Positions 7,646-15,975 of a stretch of DNA of 40,915 nt are shown in pieces. The stretch is taken from the NCBI GenBank assembly GCA_016209535.1, contig JACQVW010000009.1, forward strand, positions 1 through 40,915, read 5' to 3'. The stretch's first letter is position 1. Every line of letters begins with the position of its first letter. The notes beneath the pieces are model-generated. The model was not told the origin of the DNA. It saw only the letters and a list, made by a program, of their open reading frames with translations, and did not search any database. The stretch comes from Planctomycetota bacterium (GTDB lineage Bacteria > Planctomycetota > UBA8108 > SXIK01). The translations under genes and the position numbers were made by a program.

Positions 7646-10600
7646 ATGCAGAGAGCCGCCCTCTTCCCACTCCTCGCCTTCCTCGTCTTCCTCGCCTGCG
7701 CGAGCGCCTCGCGCGCCGAGGAGGACCCGTTCGGGGCCCACGTCCGCCCCACGGAGCCCTTGAGCCCCGAAGACGAGCGCCGGAGCTTCCGGCTGCCTCC
7801 GGGCTTCGAGGCCCAGCTCGTCGCCGCGGAGCCCGAGATCCAGAAGCCAATGAACCTGGCCTTCGACGCGCGCGGCAGGCTCTGGGTCACCGACACGGTC
7901 GAGTACCCCTACGCGGCACCCCTCGACAGGCCGGGCAGGGACACGCTCAAGGTCCTCGAGGACTCCGACGCGGACGGCCGGGCCGAGAGGGTCACGACCT
8001 TCGCCGAGGGGCTGAACATCCCGATCGGCATCTACCCGTTGAGGGACGGCGCCATCGCCTGGAGCATCCCCAACATCTGGCGCTTCTTCGACCACGACGG
8101 CGATGGCGTGGCCGACGAGCGGCGGAAGCTCTACGGCCCGCTCGGCTTCGAGCGCGACACCCACGGCCTGCACAACGCCTTCCGCCGGCACTTCGACGGC
8201 TGGCTCTACGCGTGCCACGGCTTCGCGAACGAGTCGACGGTGGCGGGCGCGGACGGACACACGGTCCACATGGTGTCGGGGAACACCTACCGCATGCGGC
8301 TCGACGGGTCGCGCCTCGAGCAGTTCACGTGGGGCCAGGTCAACCCCTTCGGGATGGCGATGGACCCGCTGGGGAACCTCTTCACGTGCGACTGCCACTC
8401 GCGCCCGATCTACCAGCTCCTCCGCGACGGCCAGTACCCGGGCTTCGGAAAGCCCCACGACGGCCTCGGCTTCGCCCCCGAGATGATGGAGCATCTCCAT
8501 GGCTCCACGGCGAACGCCGGGGCCGCGTTCTACACGGGGGACAACTTCCCCGAGGATCTCCGCGGGAACATCTTCACGGGGAACGTCTGGACGAGCCGGA
8601 TCAACCGGGACTCGCTCCACTACGAGGGGACGACGGCCCTCGCGAGGGAGGAGCCGGACCTCGTCGCGACCACGGACCCCTGGTTCCGGCCCGTGGACCT
8701 CCAGGTGGCGCCGGACGGCACGCTCTACGTCGCCGACTTCTACAACCGGATCATCGGCCACTACGAGGTCCGCCTCGACCATCCGGGGCGCGACCGCCGG
8801 CGCGGGCGCATCTGGAGGATCCTCTACCGGGGCGACGCCGCCGGGACGAGGCCCCCGCGAAGGCCGCCCGACCTCTCGCGAGCCGCGGTCGCGCAGCTCA
8901 TCGAGACCCTGGGCCACCCCGTGCAGACGGCGCGCACGCTCGCCACGGACGAGCTCGTGGACCGCGCCGGCCAGGCCGCCGTGGAGCCCGCCAGGAAGGC
9001 CCTCGCCGCATCGCCGAGCGGCGCTGTGCGGAGCCACGCGCTCTGGGTCCTCGAGCGGCTCGGTGCGCTCGCGAAGGAGGAGCTCGAGCGGGCGGCGAAG
9101 GACCCGGACCGCGCCGTGATGGTGCACGCGATGCGGGTCCTCTCCGAGAGGAAGACGTGGGACGGCCGGCACCGCGGCCTAGCCCTCGCCGGACTCGGCG
9201 ACGCCGATCCCTTCGTGCGCCGTGCAGCGGCCGACGCCCTCGGCCAGCATCCGGCCCCCGAGAACGTGCGCCCGCTCCTCGACCTCGTGCGCTCGACGCC
9301 CGCCGGGGACACGCACCTCGCCTACGTCGCGCGCAGGACGCTCTGCAACCAGGTCCGCGACCCCGCGGGGTTCCGCGCCCTTGAAGGGCTCCGGCTCACG
9401 GAAGCCGATGAGGAGATCGTCGCTGGCGTCGCCCTCGGCGTCCCGTCCCCCGAGGCCGGCGCCTACCTGCTGCGCCACGCCCGGACGCGGAACCCGCCCG
9501 CCGGCAGGCTCGCGGAGATCCTCCGCCACGTCGCGCGGCACGTCCCCGAGGCCGAAGTGGGCGCGCTGGCTGGGTTCGTCCTGGACCGCTTCGCTGCCGA
9601 CATGGACCTCCAGCTCCAGCTCCTCGCGGCCGTCGACGATGGGCTCAGGGCCCGAGGCCTCGAGCCGGGGAAGCCCCTCCTCGAGTGGGCCGGCGGCCTG
9701 GCGGAGCGGCTCCTCGATGCGTCGAGGCTCGGGGCGTCCACCTGGCAGCACTGGCCGCACCCCGGCGGCTCGGCGCCCGAGAACCCCTGGGTCGTCCAGG
9801 AGCGGCCGTCGGCGGACGGGAAAGACGGCCGTCCCTTCCTCTGCTCGCTCCCCCGCGGTGAGCAGCTTGCGGGCGGCCTCCGCTCGCCCCCCTTCAAGCT
9901 CCCGCCGAGACTCAGCTTCTTCATCGCGGGCCACGACGGCTTCCCGGACAGGCCGCCCTCGGGCAAGAACCTCGTGCGCCTCGTGGCGGCCTCGGGCGAG
10001 GTCCTGCGTCAGGTCCCGGCGCCACGGCACGACACGGCGCAGCGCGTGGAGTGGGACCTCGCGGAGCACGCCGGGAAGGAGGCGCGTGTCGAGATCGTCG
10101 ATGGGGACACCGGGGGCGCCTACGCCTGGATCGCCGCCGGGAGGTTCGAGCCCGGCGTCGTCGAGGTCCCCCCGGCCAGCCCGAGCTCCGCCTCCGACAG
10201 GCAGCGCGCCGCCGCGGCCATCGCGTCGCGGTTCCGCCTCGCGGCCCTCAAGCCCAAGCTCCTCGAGCTCGTCGGCGGGGACGCCTCGGACGGGGCGGCC
10301 CGGGCCGCCGCGGCCCAGGCGCTCCTCGCCCTCGAGCCCGACGGCCAGGTCGCCGCGCTCGCCGCGCTCCTCGGCGAGGCGGCCGCGCCGCAGGACCTGC
10401 GGAGCCGCATCGCGGCGCTCGTAGCCTCGCGGGACCCGGCGCTCCGCCGGGAGCTCATCAAGGAGGCGGCCCGCGCGCTCCCGGCGCGCTCGCAGACGGC
10501 CTTCGCCCAATCCCTCGCGGCCGATCCCGAGGGCGCCGAGAGCCTCCTCGCGCTCATCGCGGAGGGCCACGCGTCGCCGCGCCTCCTCCAGAGGCGCTCC

Positions 10601-11170
10601 GTGCGCGAGCGAATCCTCGCGTCGCGGACCGAGCGGGCCCGGGAGCGGATCGAGGAGCTCACGGCGGGCCTGCCACCCGAGGCCGAGGGTCTCGAGAAGC
10701 TCTTCGAGGAGCGCAGGAACGCGTTCCTCGCAGCCCGGACCAGTCCGAAGGAGGGCGCCGCGGCCTTCGAGAAGCACTGCGCCGCCTGCCACCAGGTCGC
10801 CGGCAAGGGCAAGGTCATCGGCCCCCAGCTCGACGGGATCGGGGGCTACGGCCTCGACCGCATCCTCGAGGACGTCCTCGACCCGAACAGGAACGTGGAC
10901 GCCGCCTTCCGCACGTCGACCTTCGTCCTCAGGGACGGCCAGGTCCTCACGGGCCTCCCGAGGCGCGAGGAGGGGGAGGCGATCGTGATCGCCGACTCGA
11001 AGGGCGAGGAGGTCTCGATCGCAAAGGCGGACGTGCAAGCCCGGGAGCCGTCGGAGCTCTCGCTCATGCCCGAGAGCCTCGCGGAGGCGGTCCCCGAGGC
11101 GGACCTCCTCAACCTCCTGGCCTTCCTCCTGGCCCAGACGGCCCCGCGAGACGAGGATCGATCAAGATAG
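7646..11170 (+). CDS. Secreted PVC-type heme-binding / membrane-bound dehydrogenase-domain protein 1
   Basis: 1,174 residues. A Sec signal 'MQRAALFPLLAFLVFLACASASRAEED' (cleavage likely near ASRA). Then the six-bladed-propeller-like 'putative membrane-bound dehydrogenase' domain of PVC bacteria (about 45-390), with 'FEAQLVAAEPEIQKPMNLAFDARGRLWV', 'EDSDADGRAERVTTFAEGLNIPIGI', 'HGLHN' and 'PDGTLYVADFYNRIIGH'. HEAT-like helical repeats about 410-690 and 855-990 flank a beta domain about 698-838. The C-terminal cytochrome-like domain (about 1035-1165) has CAACH (C1045, C1048, H1049), which should bind heme c covalently, followed by 'GPQLDGIGGYG' and the closing 'REPSELSLMPESLAEAV'. Such proteins are hallmarks of Planctomycetes and Verrucomicrobia; their substrate is unknown, though sugar or alcohol oxidation outside the cytoplasm is usually proposed. 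It shares architecture with the gene at 12205. Confidence 0.9.
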   Translation: MQRAALFPLLAFLVFLACASASRAEEDPFGAHVRPTEPLSPEDERRSFRLPPGFEAQLVAAEPEIQKPMNLAFDARGRLWVTDTVEYPYAAPLDRPGRDTLKVLEDSDADGRAERVTTFAEGLNIPIGIYPLRDGAIAWSIPNIWRFFDHDGDGVADERRKLYGPLGFERDTHGLHNAFRRHFDGWLYACHGFANESTVAGADGHTVHMVSGNTYRMRLDGSRLEQFTWGQVNPFGMAMDPLGNLFTCDCHSRPIYQLLRDGQYPGFGKPHDGLGFAPEMMEHLHGSTANAGAAFYTGDNFPEDLRGNIFTGNVWTSRINRDSLHYEGTTALAREEPDLVATTDPWFRPVDLQVAPDGTLYVADFYNRIIGHYEVRLDHPGRDRRRGRIWRILYRGDAAGTRPPRRPPDLSRAAVAQLIETLGHPVQTARTLATDELVDRAGQAAVEPARKALAASPSGAVRSHALWVLERLGALAKEELERAAKDPDRAVMVHAMRVLSERKTWDGRHRGLALAGLGDADPFVRRAAADALGQHPAPENVRPLLDLVRSTPAGDTHLAYVARRTLCNQVRDPAGFRALEGLRLTEADEEIVAGVALGVPSPEAGAYLLRHARTRNPPAGRLAEILRHVARHVPEAEVGALAGFVLDRFAADMDLQLQLLAAVDDGLRARGLEPGKPLLEWAGGLAERLLDASRLGASTWQHWPHPGGSAPENPWVVQERPSADGKDGRPFLCSLPRGEQLAGGLRSPPFKLPPRLSFFIAGHDGFPDRPPSGKNLVRLVAASGEVLRQVPAPRHDTAQRVEWDLAEHAGKEARVEIVDGDTGGAYAWIAAGRFEPGVVEVPPASPSSASDRQRAAAAIASRFRLAALKPKLLELVGGDASDGAARAAAAQALLALEPDGQVAALAALLGEAAAPQDLRSRIAALVASRDPALRRELIKEAARALPARSQTAFAQSLAADPEGAESLLALIAEGHASPRLLQRRSVRERILASRTERARERIEELTAGLPPEAEGLEKLFEERRNAFLAARTSPKEGAAAFEKHCAACHQVAGKGKVIGPQLDGIGGYGLDRILEDVLDPNRNVDAAFRTSTFVLRDGQVLTGLPRREEGEAIVIADSKGEEVSIAKADVQAREPSELSLMPESLAEAVPEADLLNLLAFLLAQTAPRDEDRSR

Positions 11171-11197
11171 TTGACAGGGCTCCATGCTACATATAAT
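11171..11197 (+). promoter_or_regulatory. Perfect-consensus -35/-10 promoter of the ECF sigma gene, leaderless
   Basis: TTGACA (11171-11176) begins on the base directly after the stop codon of PVC heme protein 1; after a 15-base spacer comes TATAAT (11192-11197). Both hexamers are exact, remarkable in such GC-rich DNA. The spacer is two bases shorter than optimal. The ATG at 11206 is 8 bases past the -10, so the transcript likely starts at or within a couple of bases of the start codon. Confidence 0.72.
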
Positions 11198-11205
11198 TTG
11201 GAGCT

Positions 11206-12087
11206 ATGGCAACAACCTTTCAAGACGGGGTCACGGCGTCGCTCGCTCCGCTCCTCGCCCGCGCCAAGGAGCGGGACCGCGATGCCTTCGACGCCTTGGT
11301 CCGCGCGCTCTGGGAGCCGGTCTTCAGGTGTCTCTGGAAGCGGGTGCCGGCCGGCGACGCCGGCGACCTGGCCCAGGACGTCTTCTTCCGTCTCTACAGG
11401 GCTTTGCGAGCCGGCCGAGGTCCGGCCCTCGAGGACGAGGAGGCCTGGACCCGATACGTCCTCGCGTGCGCGCGGAACAGGGCGGCGGACTACCACCGGC
11501 GCCGGCGCGCGGCCCCGCCCACCGGGCCCCTCGAGGAGCTCCTCCAGAGAGGCGAGGAGCCGCCCGGACGCGGAGACCCCGGAGACCCGATCGAGCCCCT
11601 CGTCGCGCGGGAAGAGGCGGCGGCGGTGCGGGACTGCCTGGGCAGGCTCGACCCGCAGGCGCGGGCCGTCGCGTGGCTCCACTTCGTCGACGGCAGGCCC
11701 AAGCGCGAGATCGCCCGCTCCCTGGGAATGGCCGAGTCGTCCTTCCGCGGGCTCCTCGACAGGGCGGCGCGGTCACTCCGGAAGTGCCTCGAGTCGAAGG
11801 GGGCCCTTGGGGAACGGGCGAGAGGAGACGATAGGATGCGAGAGACGAGACCGACCGGGGACGAGCGCGGAGGGGCGGCCGGCACCTGGCTCGAGAGGCT
11901 CCTCGAGCGCTGGGGGCGGCAGGTCCGGAGGCCGGCGAGCCTCGACGGCCCGCCGGGCTCGAGGATCTTCGAGCCGCCCGAGAGCCTCGAGGCGCTCCAC
12001 GCCGCGCTCGACGCGGCGGACCGCGAGCTGGCCGAGGCGGCAGCCCAGCGCCCCCGGGCCGTGGCGAACCCCAAGACGGGGCAATGA
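11206..12087 (+). CDS. ECF-type RNA polymerase sigma factor with C-terminal extension
   Basis: 293 residues. Region 2 spans about 18-95 ('AKERDRDAFDALVRALWEPVFRCLWKRV…DAGDLAQDVFFRLYRAL…WTRYVLACARNRAADYHRRRR') and recognises the -10 element. Region 4 spans about 140-200 ('CLGRLDPQARAVAWLHFVDGRPKREIARSLGMAESSFRGLLDRAARSLRKCLE') with the helix-turn-helix. Usual ECF factors end here; this one continues about 85 residues with a low-complexity, Arg/Glu-rich tail. An internal ATG (residue 211, base 11836) follows a near-ideal AGAGGAG at 11821-11827, so the tail could also be made as a separate 83-residue protein. No anti-sigma factor with a zinc motif or membrane anchor is adjacent. Sitting between two PVC heme proteins, it may control one or both (inference). 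Confidence 0.88.
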   Translation: MATTFQDGVTASLAPLLARAKERDRDAFDALVRALWEPVFRCLWKRVPAGDAGDLAQDVFFRLYRALRAGRGPALEDEEAWTRYVLACARNRAADYHRRRRAAPPTGPLEELLQRGEEPPGRGDPGDPIEPLVAREEAAAVRDCLGRLDPQARAVAWLHFVDGRPKREIARSLGMAESSFRGLLDRAARSLRKCLESKGALGERARGDDRMRETRPTGDERGGAAGTWLERLLERWGRQVRRPASLDGPPGSRIFEPPESLEALHAALDAADRELAEAAAQRPRAVANPKTGQ

Positions 12088-12204
12088 GGCTGCCGACGGA
12101 CCCGGGCAAAAAAAGGAGGATGGGGCGCGTCTTTCTGCAAGAATGGCCGCTTCACGCTTCGAAAGGCTCGCACGCCCGCCAGCACCGGTCTACGGGGAAC
12201 CTCC

Positions 12205-15200
12205 ATGCCCAGGAAACGCTGCCTCCATCTCCCCCCCTGTCTCCTCCGCGCCCTCCTCGCTCTCCTCGCCTTCGCCGCCGCGGCTCCCGCCCCCGCGCAG
12301 CTCGATCCCGAGAAGGCTCTGGCCTCGATGCGACCCGCCGAGGGCCTCCAGGTCTCGCTCTTCGCGGCCGAGCCCATGCTCCAGAACCCCACGTGCATCG
12401 ATGTGGACCCCTACGGCCGCGTGTGGGTCTGCGAGGGCGTCAACCACCGGGGCAAGGCCAACCCGCCCTTCCGCAAGACGGGGGACCGCATCGTGCGCCT
12501 CGAGGACTCCGACGGAGACGGCCGCGCGGACAGGTCCATCGTCTTCTACGAGGGCCTCGACCTGGAGGCGCCGCTCGGCATCTGTTACCTGGGCGGCCGC
12601 GTCCTCGTCTCCCAGTCGCCGGAGATCTTCTCGATCGAGGTGCGTCCGGACGGGACCGCCGGCGAGAGGAAAGGGTTCCTCGCCGGCTTCGGCGGCGTGA
12701 ACCACGACCACGGCGTCCACAGCGTGGTCCTCGGCCCCGATGGCCTCCTCTACGGCGCCTTCGGGAACGGCGGGGCCCACGTCACGGACCGCTCCGGCCG
12801 CACGATCCGCTCGGACGGCAGGCCTTTCTTTGGCGGCATGGTCTTCCGCACGGACCTGGACGCCTCGGGGAGCGAGGTCCTGGCGCACAACTTCCGCAAC
12901 AACTACGAGTGCGCCCTCGACTCCTTCGGGAACATCTGGCAGTCCGACAACGACGACGACGGGAACCAGTGGGTGCGGTTCACCTACGTGATGCAGGGCG
13001 GCAACTACGGCTACCTCGGCCCCACGGGCCGCCACTGGGACCAGGAGGGAAAGTCCCACTTCCACATGGAGGACCCGGGCGTGGTCCCGACGCTCCTGCG
13101 CACGGGCGCGGGCTCGCCGACGGGCCTCTGCGTCTACGAGGGGGCGCTCCTCCCCGAGCGCTACCGCGGGATGCCGATCCACGCCGACGCGGGACCCCGC
13201 GTGGTCCAGTGCTTCCAGGTGCGGCCTCTGGGGGCCGGCTGGCACGTGGAGGGGGCGCCGCTCGACGAGGGCGGGCGCCAGACGATCGAGACCTTGAGCC
13301 GCATCGTGCGGCCCGAGGTCCTCCTCACGAGCGCGGACTCGTTCTTCCGCCCGTCGGACGTGGCCGTCGCGCCCGACGGCTCGCTCCTCGTCGCCGACTG
13401 GTACGACCCGGGCGTCGGCGGCCACGGCATGGGCGATACTTCGCGTGGCCGCATCTGGCGCCTCGAGCCGCGAGAGCACGAGGGGTACGCGGCGCCGGCG
13501 TTCGACCTCTCGAGCGACGGGGGCCTCGCCGCGGCCCTCGCCTCGCCTTGCCTCGCCTCGAGGAGCCTGGCGGCGCTCGAGCTCCTGGAGAGGGACCGCG
13601 CGTCGCTCCCCCTCCTCCTCGAGCTCGAGCGCTCGAAGGACCCGGTCTTGCGGGCGCGGGCGCTGTGGCTCCTCGCGCGCACCGAAGGGGGCCGCGAGCG
13701 CGTCGAGGCGGCGCTCCTGGATCCGGAGGCACGCTTCCGAGTCCTCGCCGTGCGCGGCCTCAAGCTTGCGGCACCCCGAGAGCTCGTCCGCCTCGTGCGG
13801 CCCCTGCTCGGCGACCCCGACCCACAGGTGCGGCGCGAGGTCCTCGTCGCGCTGAGGGACGTGGGCGGCGAGGAGGCTCTGCACGCCATCGTCACGCTCG
13901 CGGGCCAGCACGACGGCCGCGACCGCTGGCTCCTCGAGGCGATCGCGATCGCTTCCCGCGGCCGCGAGGGAGCCGTCTTCCTGCGCCTCGCCGAGGGCTG
14001 GAAGGGCGCCTGGACGCCCGCCGCGGGCGCGATCGCCTGGGCGCTGCACCCGCCCGAGGCGGCGCGGCTCCTCGAGGAGCGGCTACGCGGAGGCGGGCTC
14101 TCCATGGAGGCGCTCTGGGACATGGTGCGCACGCTCGCCGCGATCGAGGACGCAGCCGCGGGTCGCGCCCTCCTCGGCGTCCTCGGGGGCCCGGCCGCCG
14201 CGGAGGTGAAGAGGGAGGCCGCGGCGGCCCTCGAGCCCCTCCTCGCCTCGCGGTGGACTGCGCTGCGCTCGTCGGAAGCCGGAGCCGTCGCCGGGGCCGC
14301 CCGGGCTCTCCTCGGGACGCCCGGCCTCGAGGAGCAAGGGGCGCGCCTGGCCGCCGCGGGCGGCGCGAAGGCCCTCCGCGGCGAGCTCGAGGCCCTGGCG
14401 CGGAGCGGCGCGCCCGGGCAGGAGGCGGCTCGCGCCGCCGCCGCCCGCGCCCTCGGCGCCCTCGACCAGCGCGCCAGCATCCCCGTGCTCGCGGAGCTCG
14501 CCGCCGCTGCGCCCCAGGATCTGGCCCGGGAGGCCGCGAGCGCCCTGGCCTCCATGTGCGGGGCGGAGCCGCAAGATGCCTTGAAGCGGGTGCTCCTCGA
14601 GGCGTCGTCGCCCGAGACCCGGTCCGCGGCGGTGAAGGCGCTCGGCGAGACAAAGTCCGGCGCTCTCCTCCTCCTCCACCTGGCGCAGGCGGAGGAGCTG
14701 CCCGAGGCGGCGAGGGCGCTCGCGACGACGGTCGTCGGCTCGAGCGCCTTCGAGGACGTGCGCCTCATCGCGAAGAGGGTCCTGCCCCCGCCGGCGGCGG
14801 CCGCGGGCAAGGAGGTGCCACCCATCGCGGAGCTCGTGGCGAGGAAGGGGAGCTCGAGCCGCGGCAGAAGGGCCTTCTTCGATGAGGGGAGGGCGAACTG
14901 CGGGCGCTGCCACCGGATCGGACGCAAGGGCAGCGACGTGGGCCCCGACCTGAGCGCCATCGGGGCCAAGCTGGGCCGCGAGGGGCTCTACGAGGCGGTC
15001 TTGAGCCCGAGCTCCGCGATCTCCCACGAGTACAAGGTCTGGATCCTCCAGACGCGGTCGGCGGGCTTCGTCACGGGCTACATCGTCGACGAGACGCCCG
15101 AGAAGCTCACGATCCGCGACGCGAACGGCAAGCCCCTCTCCTTCGCCAAGGACGACGTGACGGCCCGGGAGCCGAGCGACGCCTCGCTCATGCCCGAGGG

Positions 15201-15792
15201 CCTCGCCGGGGCCATGACGGTCGAGGACCTCGTCGACATCGTCGAGCTCCTGAGCCGCCAGGGAGCGCTCGCCGGTCAAGGCGCGAGATCGGTCCAGGTC
15301 CGCGAGTGGATGCTGGCCGCCCCCTTCCCCAACGAGGACGACCGGGGGCTCGACGCGACGTATCCACCCGAGGAAGGCGTCGACCTCGCCGCCGAGCACC
15401 GCGGGCGGGACGGGCCCGTGCGCTGGCGGCGCGTCGAGGCCGCGCCGGACGGGTACCTCGACCTCGCGAGGGCGATCCGCCCCTCGGACCGCTTCGTCGC
15501 GTACCTCTTCATGCGCCTCGAGTCGCCCCGCGATCAGGAGGCCGAGATCGCCCTCGGCTCCGACGACGGCGTGAAGGTGTGGCTCAACGGCGAGCTCGTG
15601 CACTCGAACCACGTCCACCGCGCCGCCGAGCCCGAGCAGGACCGGCTCCAGGCCAAGCTCAGGAACGGTCTCAACGACCTCCTCGTCAAGGTGGACAACG
15701 GCGACGGGCCCACCGGGATCTACGTCACGGTCGAGACCGCGGAGCCCGTCCAGCCGAGGGCCGCGCCCAAGGAATCCAAGACTTCGCCGTGA
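12205..15792 (+). CDS. Secreted PVC-type heme-binding / membrane-bound dehydrogenase-domain protein 2
   Basis: 1,195 residues: Sec signal 'MPRKRCLHLPPCLLRALLALL…APAPAQ'; PVC dehydrogenase/propeller domain about 32-428 ('LQVSLFAAEPMLQNPTCIDVDPYGRVWVCEG', 'EDSDGDGRADRSIVFYEGL', 'GVNHDHGVHSVVLGPDGLLYG', 'DNDDDGN', 'APDGSLLVADWYDPGVGGH'); alpha-helical HEAT-like repeats about 450-860; heme domain about 885-1020 with CGRCH (C899, C902, H903), 'GPDLSAIG' and 'REPSDASLMPEGLAGAM'; then an extra beta-sandwich about 1030-1190 ('EAEIALGSDDGVKVWLNGELVHSNH') of the PA14/sugar-binding type. It should act outside the cytoplasmic membrane. It is a paralogue in architecture of the protein at 7646, but differs in the tail. 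The gap from the sigma gene is 117 bases; no clear Shine-Dalgarno precedes ATG 12205. Confidence 0.9.
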   Translation: MPRKRCLHLPPCLLRALLALLAFAAAAPAPAQLDPEKALASMRPAEGLQVSLFAAEPMLQNPTCIDVDPYGRVWVCEGVNHRGKANPPFRKTGDRIVRLEDSDGDGRADRSIVFYEGLDLEAPLGICYLGGRVLVSQSPEIFSIEVRPDGTAGERKGFLAGFGGVNHDHGVHSVVLGPDGLLYGAFGNGGAHVTDRSGRTIRSDGRPFFGGMVFRTDLDASGSEVLAHNFRNNYECALDSFGNIWQSDNDDDGNQWVRFTYVMQGGNYGYLGPTGRHWDQEGKSHFHMEDPGVVPTLLRTGAGSPTGLCVYEGALLPERYRGMPIHADAGPRVVQCFQVRPLGAGWHVEGAPLDEGGRQTIETLSRIVRPEVLLTSADSFFRPSDVAVAPDGSLLVADWYDPGVGGHGMGDTSRGRIWRLEPREHEGYAAPAFDLSSDGGLAAALASPCLASRSLAALELLERDRASLPLLLELERSKDPVLRARALWLLARTEGGRERVEAALLDPEARFRVLAVRGLKLAAPRELVRLVRPLLGDPDPQVRREVLVALRDVGGEEALHAIVTLAGQHDGRDRWLLEAIAIASRGREGAVFLRLAEGWKGAWTPAAGAIAWALHPPEAARLLEERLRGGGLSMEALWDMVRTLAAIEDAAAGRALLGVLGGPAAAEVKREAAAALEPLLASRWTALRSSEAGAVAGAARALLGTPGLEEQGARLAAAGGAKALRGELEALARSGAPGQEAARAAAARALGALDQRASIPVLAELAAAAPQDLAREAASALASMCGAEPQDALKRVLLEASSPETRSAAVKALGETKSGALLLLHLAQAEELPEAARALATTVVGSSAFEDVRLIAKRVLPPPAAAAGKEVPPIAELVARKGSSSRGRRAFFDEGRANCGRCHRIGRKGSDVGPDLSAIGAKLGREGLYEAVLSPSSAISHEYKVWILQTRSAGFVTGYIVDETPEKLTIRDANGKPLSFAKDDVTAREPSDASLMPEGLAGAMTVEDLVDIVELLSRQGALAGQGARSVQVREWMLAAPFPNEDDRGLDATYPPEEGVDLAAEHRGRDGPVRWRRVEAAPDGYLDLARAIRPSDRFVAYLFMRLESPRDQEAEIALGSDDGVKVWLNGELVHSNHVHRAAEPEQDRLQAKLRNGLNDLLVKVDNGDGPTGIYVTVETAEPVQPRAAPKESKTSP

Positions 15793-15880
15793 CGCTGTCG
15801 CGGCGCGCCGCGCCCGTGCCGGAAGTCACTATGGGCGTAAGTGAGCTGTTTGGAGTCGGCGAGAGAGAAACATCGCGGCA

Positions 15881-15972
15881 GGGTCTTCCCAAGCTCGGCG
15901 CCGGAGACTACCATTAGCTCTTGGTTGTTCGCGGGCATCTTCAATTCAGGGTCTTCTACAACGGGGGTCTTC
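15881..15972 (+). repeat. Three direct copies of GGGTCTTC in the leader of the surface-protein gene
   Basis: GGGTCTTC occurs at 15881-15888, 15949-15956 and 15965-15972, the last ending 3 bases before the start codon at 15976. The 183-base gap 15793-15975 otherwise shows no recognisable promoter, terminator or Shine-Dalgarno. The copies may be a binding site or chance; they occupy the place where a ribosome-binding site should be. Confidence 0.4.
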
Positions 15973-15975
15973 ACC

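Noticed and set aside
4947-7850. 967-codon open frame on the minus strand across the PilB-like gene
   Set aside because: Antisense to genes with clear motifs; Arg/Gly/Pro-rich composition is typical of GC-driven shadow frames.
12084-14885. 933-codon plus-strand frame, with AAAAAAAGGAGG directly before ATG 12120
   Set aside because: The ribosome-binding site looks excellent, but the protein would be Arg/Pro/Gly-rich noise overlapping the well-supported PVC heme protein 2 in another frame.
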